Positions 53,620 to 62,007 of a DNA stretch of 64,000 bases are shown in pieces. The stretch's first letter is position 1. Every line of letters begins with the position of its first letter. The notes under the pieces are model-generated. The model was not told where the DNA came from, searched no databases, and saw only the letters and a program-made list of their open reading frames with translations. Where the stretch lies: positions 806,724 through 870,723 of the forward strand of contig NZ_LR701493.1 of NCBI RefSeq assembly GCF_902498785.1, in the 5' to 3' direction. Source of the stretch: Sphingomonas sp. EC-HK361 (GTDB lineage Bacteria > Pseudomonadota > Alphaproteobacteria > Sphingomonadales > Sphingomonadaceae). Position numbers and translations under genes: made by a program.

Positions 53620-56334
53620 CTAGAACGTCACGCCCAGCCCGATCTGGAACGAGGCGCCGACCTTGTAGAGGTTGTAATAGTTCCGGTTGTCGCCGACCTG
53701 CTGATATTCCTGATATTTCGTGCCGGTGATGTTGCGCGCCTCGAACTTCACGGTCGTATCGACGCCCGCGATGGTCAGGCCTTCGCGCGCCACGAAATCG
53801 AGGTGGAAGCCGGGAATTTCGTAGATGTCGGGCAGGCCGACCGCGCCGCGGCTCGTCACCCGCTTGCTGGCATAGGTGAGCAGGAAGGTCTGCTGCGACA
53901 GGCCACTCTTGTCCTCCAGTCCGAACTGCAGGTTGGCGATGTGATCCGACTGGCCGGTCAGCGGCGCCCCATCGCGGAAGAAGTTCGTGGCGGGCTGCGG
54001 CGTGGTGCCGAAGACGTTCACGATATCGCCGTCGCCGACTTTGATCTTCGACTTGGTGTAGGTGTAGTTCGCGATGAACACGCCGCGCCGCGTGCCCCAG
54101 AAGGGATCGCTGCCACCGCCGATGCCGGACAGGTCGAAATATTTCTGCAGCTCGAACTCGCCGCCATAGAGATTGGCCTTGGGGGCGTTTGCGAAGCTCG
54201 TCTGCGGCTGGTTGTCCGAAAAGCCGGTGAACGCCTCGATCGGGTTGTCGATGCGCTTGAAGAATCCGGCGAGCGAGACGCGCTGGTCCTTGGCGAAATA
54301 CCACTCCCACCGCGCTTCGGCGTTGTAGAGCTGGCTGTCGATGAGCAGCGGGTTGCCGCGATATTGACGGTTCGTTTCCGGATCATAATATTGCTGGAAG
54401 ATGAGTTCGCGGAACTGAGGCCGCGCGATCGTCTTCGATGCGTTGAGGCGGACCTGCATCTGCGGCGCGACCGTCCAGGTGAGCGTGGCGCCCGGCAGCC
54501 AATAGTCGCGGTTGATCCGGGTCGAGGCCAGCGAGTTGCTCGGCGTGGTGAACACGCGGGCGGGATCGACCGACTGCTCACCCTTTTCATAGCGCACGCC
54601 GAGATCGAGATCGAACGCATCGAACAGCGTCGCGCGGACCTTGGCATAGCCCGCCTGCGTCTTCAGCCGCGCGTTGAACGCGGGATCGGACTCGGTCGTC
54701 TCGACGAGGTTGATGTTGAACGCGTTGATGACCGATGGCTGGAGCAGCAGATCGGGGCGGAACAGATCGACCCCGTTCGGAAAGTTGCTCGGCGCGATGA
54801 ACTGGAATTCGCGGCGCGAGGAAAAGCGCTTCGTGTCGCTGAACGCCCAGCCGACCGTTGCCGTCACCTTGTCGAGGATCGGGTAGGAGAGATCGACCCC
54901 GGCGGAATACAGGTCCTCGTTCAGCTTGGAAAACGCGACCGACGCGCTGCCAAGCTGTCCGTTGTTCAGCCGGTTGACGAAATACTGGCCGAACGGATCG
55001 TTCGCGCGGTTGGTGCGAACATAGCCGTAGGACAGCTCGAACGGGGCATCGCGCTTCGTGTTGGCATAGCCGCCGCGCGTCTCCAGCTTGAAGTCGCCGA
55101 GCTTGAACTCGCCGGTGAACTGCGTGTCGAACAGCTGGCGCTGATACCAGGCGGTATCCTGTTCCAGGCGGGTGAATCCGCTCGTCGCCTCGAACCCCTG
55201 GCCCAGACGCGTCTGCTTCAGCGTATCGCGCACGAAGAGGTTGGTGACGCGAATCTTGTTCTCGTCCCATTCGAGGCCGAGCCCGAGCAGGCCGTTCACG
55301 ACGATACGGTTGTCGGTGATGACCCGCTGGAAATCGAGCTCCTTCTGGCTGAGGTCCAGCGTCGACGGCGTTTGCTGCGTCGTATCGCGGGTCTGCCACT
55401 TGTTGCTGATCCCGGCGGTCGCGATGACGCCGAGCAGCGCGCCGCCGACGTCGAACGACTTGCCGCCGGTGATGTTGCCGGTGAAGTTTGCGGGAAGCTG
55501 GCTGATCCGCTGCGCGATGCTGTTGCGACCGGTGACGATCTGGCTCGCGATCGCCTTGGTATCGACGGTGCCGTCACCGATCCGCGCACCGCTCTTGAAG
55601 AAGGCGTCGAGCGCGGGTGGCAGGCTGCGATTGCCGTTGTCGAAGCCGGTCCAGTCGGTCTTGCTGCCATAATAGGTGTAGCCGAGCCGGGCGGTCGTCT
55701 CGCTGTCGCCGCCGACCCCGCCCGAGATCGTCAGGAACGCGTCGCGCGGTGCTGCGATCGTGGTCAGGTTGATGACGCCGCCGCCGAATTCACCGGGGAA
55801 GTTTGCCGAATAGCTTTTCTGGACGAGGCTGGACGCGATGACATTGGTCGGGAAGATGTCGAGCGGGACGACGCGCTTGAGCGGTTCCGGGCTTGGCAGC
55901 GGCGAGCCGTTGAGGAGCGCGAGACTGTAGCGATCACCCAGCCCGCGGACGTAGACGAAGCCGTTACCGACGACGCTGAGGCCCGTCACGCGGGCGAGCG
56001 CGCCGGCGATATTGCCTTCGCCGGTGCGCGCGATATCGGCGGTCGACAGCACCGAGACGACCTGCGGCGAGGTGGCCTGCACATTGGCGGTGCGGCGACC
56101 GGTGACGACGATGTCGGCGCCGCCGGGAATGGAGACGTCAGGCGCCTGGTCCTGCGCGGCGGGAGCGGCGGTCTGATCGGCCGGCGTGCCCTGCGCCGTA
56201 TCGGTCGATTGCGGCGCGGGCTGGCCGCTGGGATTGGACGATGCGGTGTTCGTGGTCTGGGCGGCGGCGAGCGCCGGCATCACCAGCGCGGTGGAGACGA
56301 GTAGCAGGCCGGCAAGGCGCGACGGCTTGGTCAT
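53620..56334 (-). CDS. TonB-dependent receptor linked to the type II secretion locus
   Basis: 904 aa. Signal peptide LAGLLLVSTALVMPALAAAQ, then an unusually long Q/T/P/A-rich spacer (about 27-66) before the TonB-box-like ADIVVTGRR. Plug has GNGFVYVRGLGDRYSLALLNG, PSPEPLKRVVPLDIFPTNVI and SYSANFPGEFGGGVINLTT; long barrel ends YKVGASFQIGLGVTF. The substrate is unknown. It lies 77 bp downstream of the lipoprotein gene on the same strand, separated by a strong hairpin. The neighbourhood of a secretion system and Pho-box-like repeats suggests uptake of a phosphorus compound, as an inference only. Confidence 0.93.
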   Translation of the reverse strand: MTKPSRLAGLLLVSTALVMPALAAAQTTNTASSNPSGQPAPQSTDTAQGTPADQTAAPAAQDQAPDVSIPGGADIVVTGRRTANVQATSPQVVSVLSTADIARTGEGNIAGALARVTGLSVVGNGFVYVRGLGDRYSLALLNGSPLPSPEPLKRVVPLDIFPTNVIASSLVQKSYSANFPGEFGGGVINLTTIAAPRDAFLTISGGVGGDSETTARLGYTYYGSKTDWTGFDNGNRSLPPALDAFFKSGARIGDGTVDTKAIASQIVTGRNSIAQRISQLPANFTGNITGGKSFDVGGALLGVIATAGISNKWQTRDTTQQTPSTLDLSQKELDFQRVITDNRIVVNGLLGLGLEWDENKIRVTNLFVRDTLKQTRLGQGFEATSGFTRLEQDTAWYQRQLFDTQFTGEFKLGDFKLETRGGYANTKRDAPFELSYGYVRTNRANDPFGQYFVNRLNNGQLGSASVAFSKLNEDLYSAGVDLSYPILDKVTATVGWAFSDTKRFSSRREFQFIAPSNFPNGVDLFRPDLLLQPSVINAFNINLVETTESDPAFNARLKTQAGYAKVRATLFDAFDLDLGVRYEKGEQSVDPARVFTTPSNSLASTRINRDYWLPGATLTWTVAPQMQVRLNASKTIARPQFRELIFQQYYDPETNRQYRGNPLLIDSQLYNAEARWEWYFAKDQRVSLAGFFKRIDNPIEAFTGFSDNQPQTSFANAPKANLYGGEFELQKYFDLSGIGGGSDPFWGTRRGVFIANYTYTKSKIKVGDGDIVNVFGTTPQPATNFFRDGAPLTGQSDHIANLQFGLEDKSGLSQQTFLLTYASKRVTSRGAVGLPDIYEIPGFHLDFVAREGLTIAGVDTTVKFEARNITGTKYQEYQQVGDNRNYYNLYKVGASFQIGLGVTF

Positions 56335-56360
56335 GAAGACCCCCTTTGAAAAATCCGAAA

Positions 56361-56395
56361 GGGGCGGGGCGCGACCATCGCCGCACCCCGCCCCC
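56361..56395 (-). terminator. Hairpin between the lipoprotein and TonB receptor genes
   Basis: On the minus strand GGGGCGGGG pairs with CCCCGCCCC, followed by TTTCGGATTTTT and then the receptor's ribosome site (AAAGGGGG). It resembles a partial terminator and could lower receptor expression relative to the lipoprotein. Confidence 0.6.
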
Positions 56396-56411
56396 GTTCA
56401 ACAACCGACGA

Positions 56412-57986
56412 TCAGGTGGTGGGGAGCGAGGTGCAGCTGCTGCCCGAACCGAAGCTTGCGACCGAGCTGTCGCAGGTCCAGCCCTTGTACCAGGTGTCGT
56501 TCGCGTCCCGCACCGCGCCGACATAGGTCGTCGTGTCGAAGAACGCGTTGACCGTCTTCGCGTTGAATGCGGTCGCCGCGGCTTCGGTCGCGCCGTTGAT
56601 GAACAGGCTGGCAAGGGTCGGCGTGTAGGTGTCGCTGTTGCCGTTCGCGCCCGCACCGAAGATCGCCTGGGTCTGCGCGGCGGTGACGCCGTTGGTGCCC
56701 AGATACTTGGTCGATCCGCACTGCATGAGGACCGAGCGGAAGACGGGGGCGCCGAGTTCGTCGATCGATGCGTCCGCCGTGGTCGAGGCAGTCTGCGGAC
56801 GGCTGATGTTCAGGCACGGATAGTTCGGCGAGACGAGCAGGCCGTTATACAGGCCGTAATCGGTGCCGCCGCGCAGCAGGACTGCGGCTGCGTCCGGGCC
56901 GCCCGGCGAACGATACAGGAAGGTGAAGTTCACGACCTGCGTGTTCTGCCGCGGGGTATTGCCGTCCGCCGCGTTGTCCGAATCGGCTTCGATGATCGCG
57001 TCGCCGATCGAGGTGCGCTGCGCGACGATGGCATACTGGATGTTGGCCTTCACGCCGGTATCGGTGTCGAGATTGTCGTCCTCTGCGCCGACCGCGACGA
57101 AATACTTCATGTTCACGCGCCCGCCGAACATTTCGACCGCGTCGTCCGAGCTGTTGAACGACATGATGTGATCGAGCTGGGTGCCCGATCCGATGCCTTC
57201 GGTCGTCAGCGACTGAAGCTCGTTGTTCGCGGACAGGACATAGCCGGAATAACGGATCTGGACGTAGCTCATCTTGCCGCTGTTGTCGGCTGTCTGGGTG
57301 CCGCCGTAGATTGCGGGATCGACGGCGCCTTCGGTCTGGCGTTCGCACTGCGCGCTGCCCGGGGTCGCGGCCGGCGCGACGGTGCAGTCGGTGACGGGCG
57401 CGCGGCCCATCAGCACGACGCCGCCCCACTGGCCCGACGAATTGTCGTTGTTCAGCCCCAGGATGTTGTCGCGGCTGGTAAAGATGATCGGCTGGGTCGC
57501 GGTGCCGACCGCGTTGATCTGGTTGCCGCGGTTGACCGCCAGCCACGACACGCCGGTGCCGCCATAGACGATGACGCCCGGATCGATCGTCAGGACGACG
57601 TTGGTGCTGGTCGAGGTGGCGCCCTGATCGGTGCCGACATCGACGCGGCCGCCGAGCTGGTAGAGAAGCCCTGCGACCTTCGTCAGGCGAACGCTGGTGT
57701 TGATGCGCGCGGGCAGCGTGCAGACGCGGTAGGTGCCGGTCGGTCCGGTGATCGTGCCGGCGTCGGTCAGGCCCTGCGGATCGGCGATCGTCGGGCAGCC
57801 GGTGGCCGGCGTTACCAGCGATGCGGTCGGGGTCGGGGTCGGCGACGGCGCGGGAGTCGGTGCGGGATAGCTGATATTGACGTTGCCGCCGGTGCCGGGC
57901 GACGCGATGTCGTCGGCGCCGCAGCCGCCGAGCGCGAGGAGTGAAGTCGATACGATAAGCGCACGGCGCACGTTGAAACTACGCAT
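56412..57986 (-). CDS. Large lipoprotein with repeat-rich (beta-helix-like) body
   Basis: 524 aa. Lipobox LALGGC (Cys22), then a Pro/Thr linker PAPTPAPSPTPTPT (41-54). The body is rich in Asn, Gly, Ser and Thr with short strands (GVIVYGGTGVSWLAVNRGNQINAVGTATQPIIFTSRDN, GKMSYVQIRYSGYVLSANNELQSLT, SSDDAVEMFGGRVNMKYFVAVGAEDDNLD), suggesting a right-handed parallel beta-helix. C-terminal Cys residues may form disulfides. Its position beside gsp genes recalls Caulobacter ElpS, a lipoprotein exported by type II secretion under phosphate starvation; homology to ElpS was not tested. Pho-box-like repeats lie 111-172 bp upstream of its start. Confidence 0.8.
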   Translation of the reverse strand: MRSFNVRRALIVSTSLLALGGCGADDIASPGTGGNVNISYPAPTPAPSPTPTPTASLVTPATGCPTIADPQGLTDAGTITGPTGTYRVCTLPARINTSVRLTKVAGLLYQLGGRVDVGTDQGATSTSTNVVLTIDPGVIVYGGTGVSWLAVNRGNQINAVGTATQPIIFTSRDNILGLNNDNSSGQWGGVVLMGRAPVTDCTVAPAATPGSAQCERQTEGAVDPAIYGGTQTADNSGKMSYVQIRYSGYVLSANNELQSLTTEGIGSGTQLDHIMSFNSSDDAVEMFGGRVNMKYFVAVGAEDDNLDTDTGVKANIQYAIVAQRTSIGDAIIEADSDNAADGNTPRQNTQVVNFTFLYRSPGGPDAAAVLLRGGTDYGLYNGLLVSPNYPCLNISRPQTASTTADASIDELGAPVFRSVLMQCGSTKYLGTNGVTAAQTQAIFGAGANGNSDTYTPTLASLFINGATEAAATAFNAKTVNAFFDTTTYVGAVRDANDTWYKGWTCDSSVASFGSGSSCTSLPTT

Positions 57987-58096
57987 TTTTCCCGGTCTCC
58001 AGCCCTGAATGCCGACGCTGATGTCGGCCCCTGTTCGGCAAGGCCCCCGTGAGTCGTGCCCACGAAGCCTCCGATGGCCCGGTCCTAGGAACGCAA

Positions 58097-58158
58097 TGTT
58101 ACACGCAGCGGTGATTCCGGTGACGGAACGGTAACGAAACGGTGACGCTTATGTGACG
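58097..58158 (-). promoter_or_regulatory. Tandem 11-bp direct repeats, Pho-box-like
   Basis: On the plus strand GGTGACG at 58119, GGTAACG at 58130, GGTGACG at 58141 and TGTGACG at 58152 begin exactly 11 bp apart; TGTTACA at 58097 keeps the phase with one unit degenerate. Read on the minus strand the units are CGTCACA / CGTCACC / CGTTACC / CGTCACC. The 7+4 architecture is that of PhoB sites (CTGTCAT-type). They are upstream of the lipoprotein gene in its direction. Confidence 0.7.
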
Positions 58159-58174
58159 CCGTATCGGCGGCGGG

Positions 58175-58855
58175 CTATGCCCAGACCCGTTCGCGATACC
58201 ATTTGGTGATGACGTATTTCGTGCCGGCCCGCACCTTCATCCCCTGGTGGATCGTCGCCGGGTTCGGCGTGCCGTCCGCGCGCAGATTGTTCCACGCGAG
58301 AAGCTTGCCGGTTTCGGGCTGGACGATCTTGTCGATCGTCTTGAAGCGCGTCGCGCCGCCGGCTTCGGGCAGATTCAGATAGATCATCGCGGTCCAGGTG
58401 CGGTTTCCGGCGACCGAACAGTAGCGTGCGAAGTCGATGCCCTGCGGATCGAAATAGTCGGTATGGCCTTTGAACTCCTGCCCCACGGCATAGCGCTGTC
58501 CCTGGAGCGGCTCGCCATAAACTGGGTCGAGGCCGAGAAAATCCGCGATTCGCGCGTCGATCGCCGCGGCAACGGGGTCATCGGCGCGCAGATCACAGGT
58601 TTCGCTGGTGCGAAAGGCTGCGTCACCGTTGAAGTCGGACACGGTGGATGGGCGCCGTTCGGCATCGATTCGCTCCACGAGCGCGGCGCATTCATCGGTG
58701 CGGAGGAAGTCGCGCTTGATGAACAATGTCAGCTTCGGGCTGGGCACGCGCTGAATGCCGGGCTGCTGTAAAAGGTGTGTAACGACCGGCTCGGAAGGGT
58801 GGCCCGAGCCGTATGGGCGGGGTGACGGTTGGGTGGGTGGCAGGGCGTCGATCAT
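58175..58855 (-). CDS. 2-oxoglutarate/Fe(II) oxygenase, prolyl-4-hydroxylase type
   Basis: 226 aa from ATG 58855 (a GTG three codons upstream is possible). P4Hc-type double-stranded beta-helix: iron ligands His131 and Asp133 (GHTDYFD) and His203 (TIHQGMKVRAGTKYVITKW), with Lys213 for 2-oxoglutarate. Also TWTAMIYLNLPEAGGATRF. No signal peptide, so cytoplasmic. Bacterial members hydroxylate proline in proteins or peptides. The neighbouring lipoprotein and GspC both carry Pro-rich linkers, which are possible substrates (inference). It lies between two Pho-box-like regions. Confidence 0.88.
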   Translation of the reverse strand: MIDALPPTQPSPRPYGSGHPSEPVVTHLLQQPGIQRVPSPKLTLFIKRDFLRTDECAALVERIDAERRPSTVSDFNGDAAFRTSETCDLRADDPVAAAIDARIADFLGLDPVYGEPLQGQRYAVGQEFKGHTDYFDPQGIDFARYCSVAGNRTWTAMIYLNLPEAGGATRFKTIDKIVQPETGKLLAWNNLRADGTPNPATIHQGMKVRAGTKYVITKWYRERVWA

Positions 58856-58894
58856 GGCGTGCACGCTTATATCACCGCAGCCCCACGAGAAATA

Positions 58895-58923
58895 TTACAC
58901 AAGCCTGCAACGCCACTGTAACA
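58895..58923 (+). promoter_or_regulatory. Degenerate Pho-box-like repeats before gspC
   Basis: TTACACA at 58895, TGCAACG at 58906 and TGTAACA at 58917 begin at exact 11-bp intervals, in the gap between the divergent oxygenase and gspC starts, 41-69 bp upstream of the gspC ATG. Weaker than the array at 58097-58158. Confidence 0.5.
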
Positions 58924-58963
58924 TGGCGCTCATAGCGCGGGACCGCGGGGACGGGTCACTCGA

Positions 58964-59806
58964 ATGCGATTGAAGTTCGACGCCCGCACGCGGGCCATCT
59001 TCCGGCGGGTGCCGGTCATCAATGTCTATTCGCTGGCGGAACTCGCGCTGCTGGCGCTGCTTGCGCTCCAGACGGCGCGGCTGGTGTGGGCGGTGCTGAC
59101 CCCGGTATCGCCGCTCGGCGAATGGAAGCTCGCCGCGGTCGGTGCGCCCGGCTCGCCGGCGGACATCCTGAAGGGTTTCGATCCCTTCTTCCGCTCCGCA
59201 CAGGTCGCCGGCCCTTCCACCGTCACGTCATTGCAGCTGAAGCTGTTCGGCACGCGGATCGACGAGGCGATGGGCCGCGGGTCTGCGATCATCGCTGGGC
59301 CGGACGGGCTGCAGAAGAGCGTTGCGGTGGGCGAGGAGATCGTCCCCGGCGTGAAGCTGAAATCGGTCGCGTTCGACCATGTCGTCCTAGATCGCGGTGG
59401 CGCGGACGAGGATCTGTTCCTCGATCAGTCCGGCGGCGCGACCCCGGTTTCGCCCGATGCCGGCGCACCGTCCGCTGCCCCGCTGCCGGCCGATCCGTCC
59501 GCCCCGCCGGGAGGCGGCCCCGGTGTCAGCGTGCAGCAGCTCCAGTCGGATATCGGGTTCATCCCGCGGCTCGACGGCGGGCGGATCAGCGGGCTCGTGG
59601 TCCGGCCGCAAGGGACCGGAGCGACCTTCCGCAGCGCAGGGCTTCGCGACGGCGACATCATCACCGCGATCGGCGGCCGCCCGGTGACCGGGCAGGGCGA
59701 CCTCGACCGGGTGGCCGCGGATATGGCAAAGGGCGGCACGCTTTCCATCACGGTCGAACGCGGCGGCCAGACGCTGCCGATCGCCATCAGCATCAAGGCA
59801 CAATGA
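58964..59806 (+). CDS. gspC: Type II secretion inner-membrane protein GspC
   Basis: 280 aa. One N-terminal membrane helix (VYSLAELALLALLALQTARLVWAVLTPV). HR domain about residues 95-155 (TVTSLQLKLFGTRIDEAMGRGSAIIAGPDG, VGEEIVPGVKLKSVAFDHVVLDRGG). A Pro/Ala/Gly-rich linker (155-190), then a PDZ domain (LVVRPQGTGATFRSAGLRDGDIITAIGGRPVTG). It links the inner-membrane assembly platform to the GspD secretin. The ATG overlaps nothing upstream; its stop overlaps the gspD ATG by 4 bp. Confidence 0.92.
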   Translation: MRLKFDARTRAIFRRVPVINVYSLAELALLALLALQTARLVWAVLTPVSPLGEWKLAAVGAPGSPADILKGFDPFFRSAQVAGPSTVTSLQLKLFGTRIDEAMGRGSAIIAGPDGLQKSVAVGEEIVPGVKLKSVAFDHVVLDRGGADEDLFLDQSGGATPVSPDAGAPSAAPLPADPSAPPGGGPGVSVQQLQSDIGFIPRLDGGRISGLVVRPQGTGATFRSAGLRDGDIITAIGGRPVTGQGDLDRVAADMAKGGTLSITVERGGQTLPIAISIKAQ

Positions 59807-62007
59807 CCCGAAACCTTCTCATTCCGGCGGTCGCGCTCGTACTCGCCGCGCCTGCGATCGCGCAGACCACGCTCAACGTGCGAGACGCCGATATCCGCGC
59901 GTTCATCGCCGATGCCGCCAAGGTGACGGGGCGGACCTTCATCATCGACGCGCGCGTGCAGGGGAAGGTGACGGTCGTCACCGACCGGCCGCTCAGCCGC
60001 TCCGAATATTTCGAGGTCTTCCTGTCCACGCTGCGCGCCAACGGGCTGGTCGCGGTGCCGACCGGCAACGGCGCGCTGCGGGTGCAGCCGATCGATAACG
60101 CCGCGAGCCAGCCGAGCCGCGTCGGCGTGGCGGGGGCGGCGCGGAACAGCTTCGTGACCGAGATCGTCCGGCTGCGCGCGATCGATGCGCAGAGCGCTGT
60201 CGACACGGTGCGCCCGCTGGTGAGCGCGCAAGGATCGGTGACCGCGAACCGCGGCGGGAATTCGCTGGTCGTCGTCGATTTCGCCGACAATATCCGCCGC
60301 ATCCGCGAGGTGCTGCGCAAGATCGACGCGGACGGCAACGCGACGCGGGTGGTTGCGCTGAAGAACGCCAATGCCAAGGAAATCGCGGCCGCGCTCCAGT
60401 CGCTCGGTGGCGCTGGGGGCGGTGCGCCGGGGCAGCCCGCGGCGGCGGGCGGCGTGTCGGTCGTCGCGATCGACAGCTCCAATTCGGTTGCGCTCAGGGG
60501 TGATCCGTCGTCGGTCGCGCGGCTCGCGCAGGTGGCGCTGGAACTCGACCAGAAGGCCAAGAGCGGCACCGAGATCAAGGTCGTGTTCCTCGAGAATGCC
60601 GATGCCGGGCAGCTGCTGCCGGTGCTCCAGCAGCTTGTCGGGCAGCAGCCCGATGCGGTGCCGGAGCAGGCGCTGTCGCAGTCGAATTTCGGATCGAACG
60701 GGACGAACGGCAGCAATGGCGCCGGCCAGACCTTCGGGTCGCAGCGCAACCAGCCGCAGCCGCAGGCGACGCCGCAGACCGGCAATGCTCCCGCACAAGC
60801 CGCGATCACGACGCAGGGCGGGCGCACCGCGGCGGTCGTCACGCGATTTGCGGGCGCGAACGCGATCGTCATCGCGGCGCCTGCCGATATTCAGCGGCAA
60901 TTGACCGAAGTGATCCGCCAGCTCGACACGCGGCGCGAGCAGGTGCTGGTCGAGGCGATCGTTGCCGAAGTTTCGGATTCCACCGTGCGGCGACTGGGCG
61001 CGCAGTTCCTGCTTGGCAACCTGAGCGGCGGCGCGTTCGCGGCATCGACGTTCAGCAATTCGGCGCCCAACATTCTCCAGATCGCCGGCGCGATCGGCGC
61101 GCGGTCGCTGGCCACGACGACGACCACGACCAATGGCAACGTGACGACGACGGGCACCGATACGACCATCAGCGATCAGCTCGCACAGTCGGCGATCCAG
61201 TCGATCCTTTCGAGCAGCGGCGGGTTCGGCGGGTTCGGGACCAAGATCGGCGACACGATCTTCGGTGCGATCATCAATGCGGTGAAAAGCGACACGACGT
61301 CGAACCTGCTCCAGGTGCCGCACCTCGTCACGCTGGACAACCAGGAAGCGCACAGCCTGGTCGGGCAGGAAATCCCGATCACGACCGGCCAGGCGCTCAG
61401 CAACAATTTCGACAATGCGTTTCGCACCACCCAGCGCGAGAATGTGGGCATCGAGCTGACGGTGCGCCCGCAGGTCAATTCCAGCGGCACGGTGAAGCTG
61501 AACCTGCGTCTGGAAGTCAGCTCGATCGCGGGGCCGGTGTCGAGCGACAACAGCGACCTCATCCTCAACAAGCGCGAGGTCGAGACGGTGCGCACCGTCG
61601 ACGACGGCCAGATCGCGGTCATCAGCGGCTTGCTCGACGATAATGAGCGCCGGACGATCGAGAAGATTCCGCTGCTCGGCGATATCCCGGTCCTCGGCAA
61701 CCTGTTCAAGTCGAAGGCGAAAGAGCGGACGAAGACCAATCTGATGATCTTCATTCGTCCCACGATCATCCGCAATGCCGATGACAGCCGCAAGATCACC
61801 GAGCAGCGTTACGGCTATCTGCGGCTTCAGCAGGGGCTGGCCGATCCGACGCGCGAGCCGACGATCGACGAGTTGATCCGCAACTATATGGGCGCAGCAC
61901 CGCCGATCCCCTCGGCACCGTTGCCAGGCAATATCGAGGACCCGCGGGTCAACGTGCCGATCGTCACGACGACGAGCACCGTGCGGGTGAAGCGGCGGAA
62001 GCAATGA
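59803..62007 (+). CDS. gspD: Type II secretion secretin GspD
   Basis: 734 aa. Signal peptide LLIPAVALVLAAPAIAQ. N0 domain (LNVRDADIRAFIADAAKVTGRTFIIDARVQGKVTVV), N1-N3 repeats with KNANAKEIAAALQSLG and LENADAGQLLPVLQQLVGQQPDAV; an N/Q/G-rich insert follows. The secretin core has VLVEAIVAEVSDSTVRRLGAQF, LVGQEIPITTGQALS, GIELTVRPQVNSSGTVKLNL and the closing VISGLLDDNERRTIEKIPLLGDIPVLGNLFKS. It forms the outer-membrane channel. The start is set by homology; the upstream frame is antisense-like noise inside gspC. ATGA overlaps on both ends. Confidence 0.96.
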   Translation: MTRNLLIPAVALVLAAPAIAQTTLNVRDADIRAFIADAAKVTGRTFIIDARVQGKVTVVTDRPLSRSEYFEVFLSTLRANGLVAVPTGNGALRVQPIDNAASQPSRVGVAGAARNSFVTEIVRLRAIDAQSAVDTVRPLVSAQGSVTANRGGNSLVVVDFADNIRRIREVLRKIDADGNATRVVALKNANAKEIAAALQSLGGAGGGAPGQPAAAGGVSVVAIDSSNSVALRGDPSSVARLAQVALELDQKAKSGTEIKVVFLENADAGQLLPVLQQLVGQQPDAVPEQALSQSNFGSNGTNGSNGAGQTFGSQRNQPQPQATPQTGNAPAQAAITTQGGRTAAVVTRFAGANAIVIAAPADIQRQLTEVIRQLDTRREQVLVEAIVAEVSDSTVRRLGAQFLLGNLSGGAFAASTFSNSAPNILQIAGAIGARSLATTTTTTNGNVTTTGTDTTISDQLAQSAIQSILSSSGGFGGFGTKIGDTIFGAIINAVKSDTTSNLLQVPHLVTLDNQEAHSLVGQEIPITTGQALSNNFDNAFRTTQRENVGIELTVRPQVNSSGTVKLNLRLEVSSIAGPVSSDNSDLILNKREVETVRTVDDGQIAVISGLLDDNERRTIEKIPLLGDIPVLGNLFKSKAKERTKTNLMIFIRPTIIRNADDSRKITEQRYGYLRLQQGLADPTREPTIDELIRNYMGAAPPIPSAPLPGNIEDPRVNVPIVTTTSTVRVKRRKQ

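Noticed and set aside
53200-56304. 1034-aa open frame on the plus strand
   Set aside because: It is antisense to the TonB receptor and transposase, full of Arg/Asp/Glu/Val typical of the complement of high-GC coding sequence, and has no recognisable domain.
59425-62004. 859-aa open frame on the minus strand
   Set aside because: Shadow of gspD on the opposite strand; Arg/His-rich with no family motif, while gspD has full secretin signatures.
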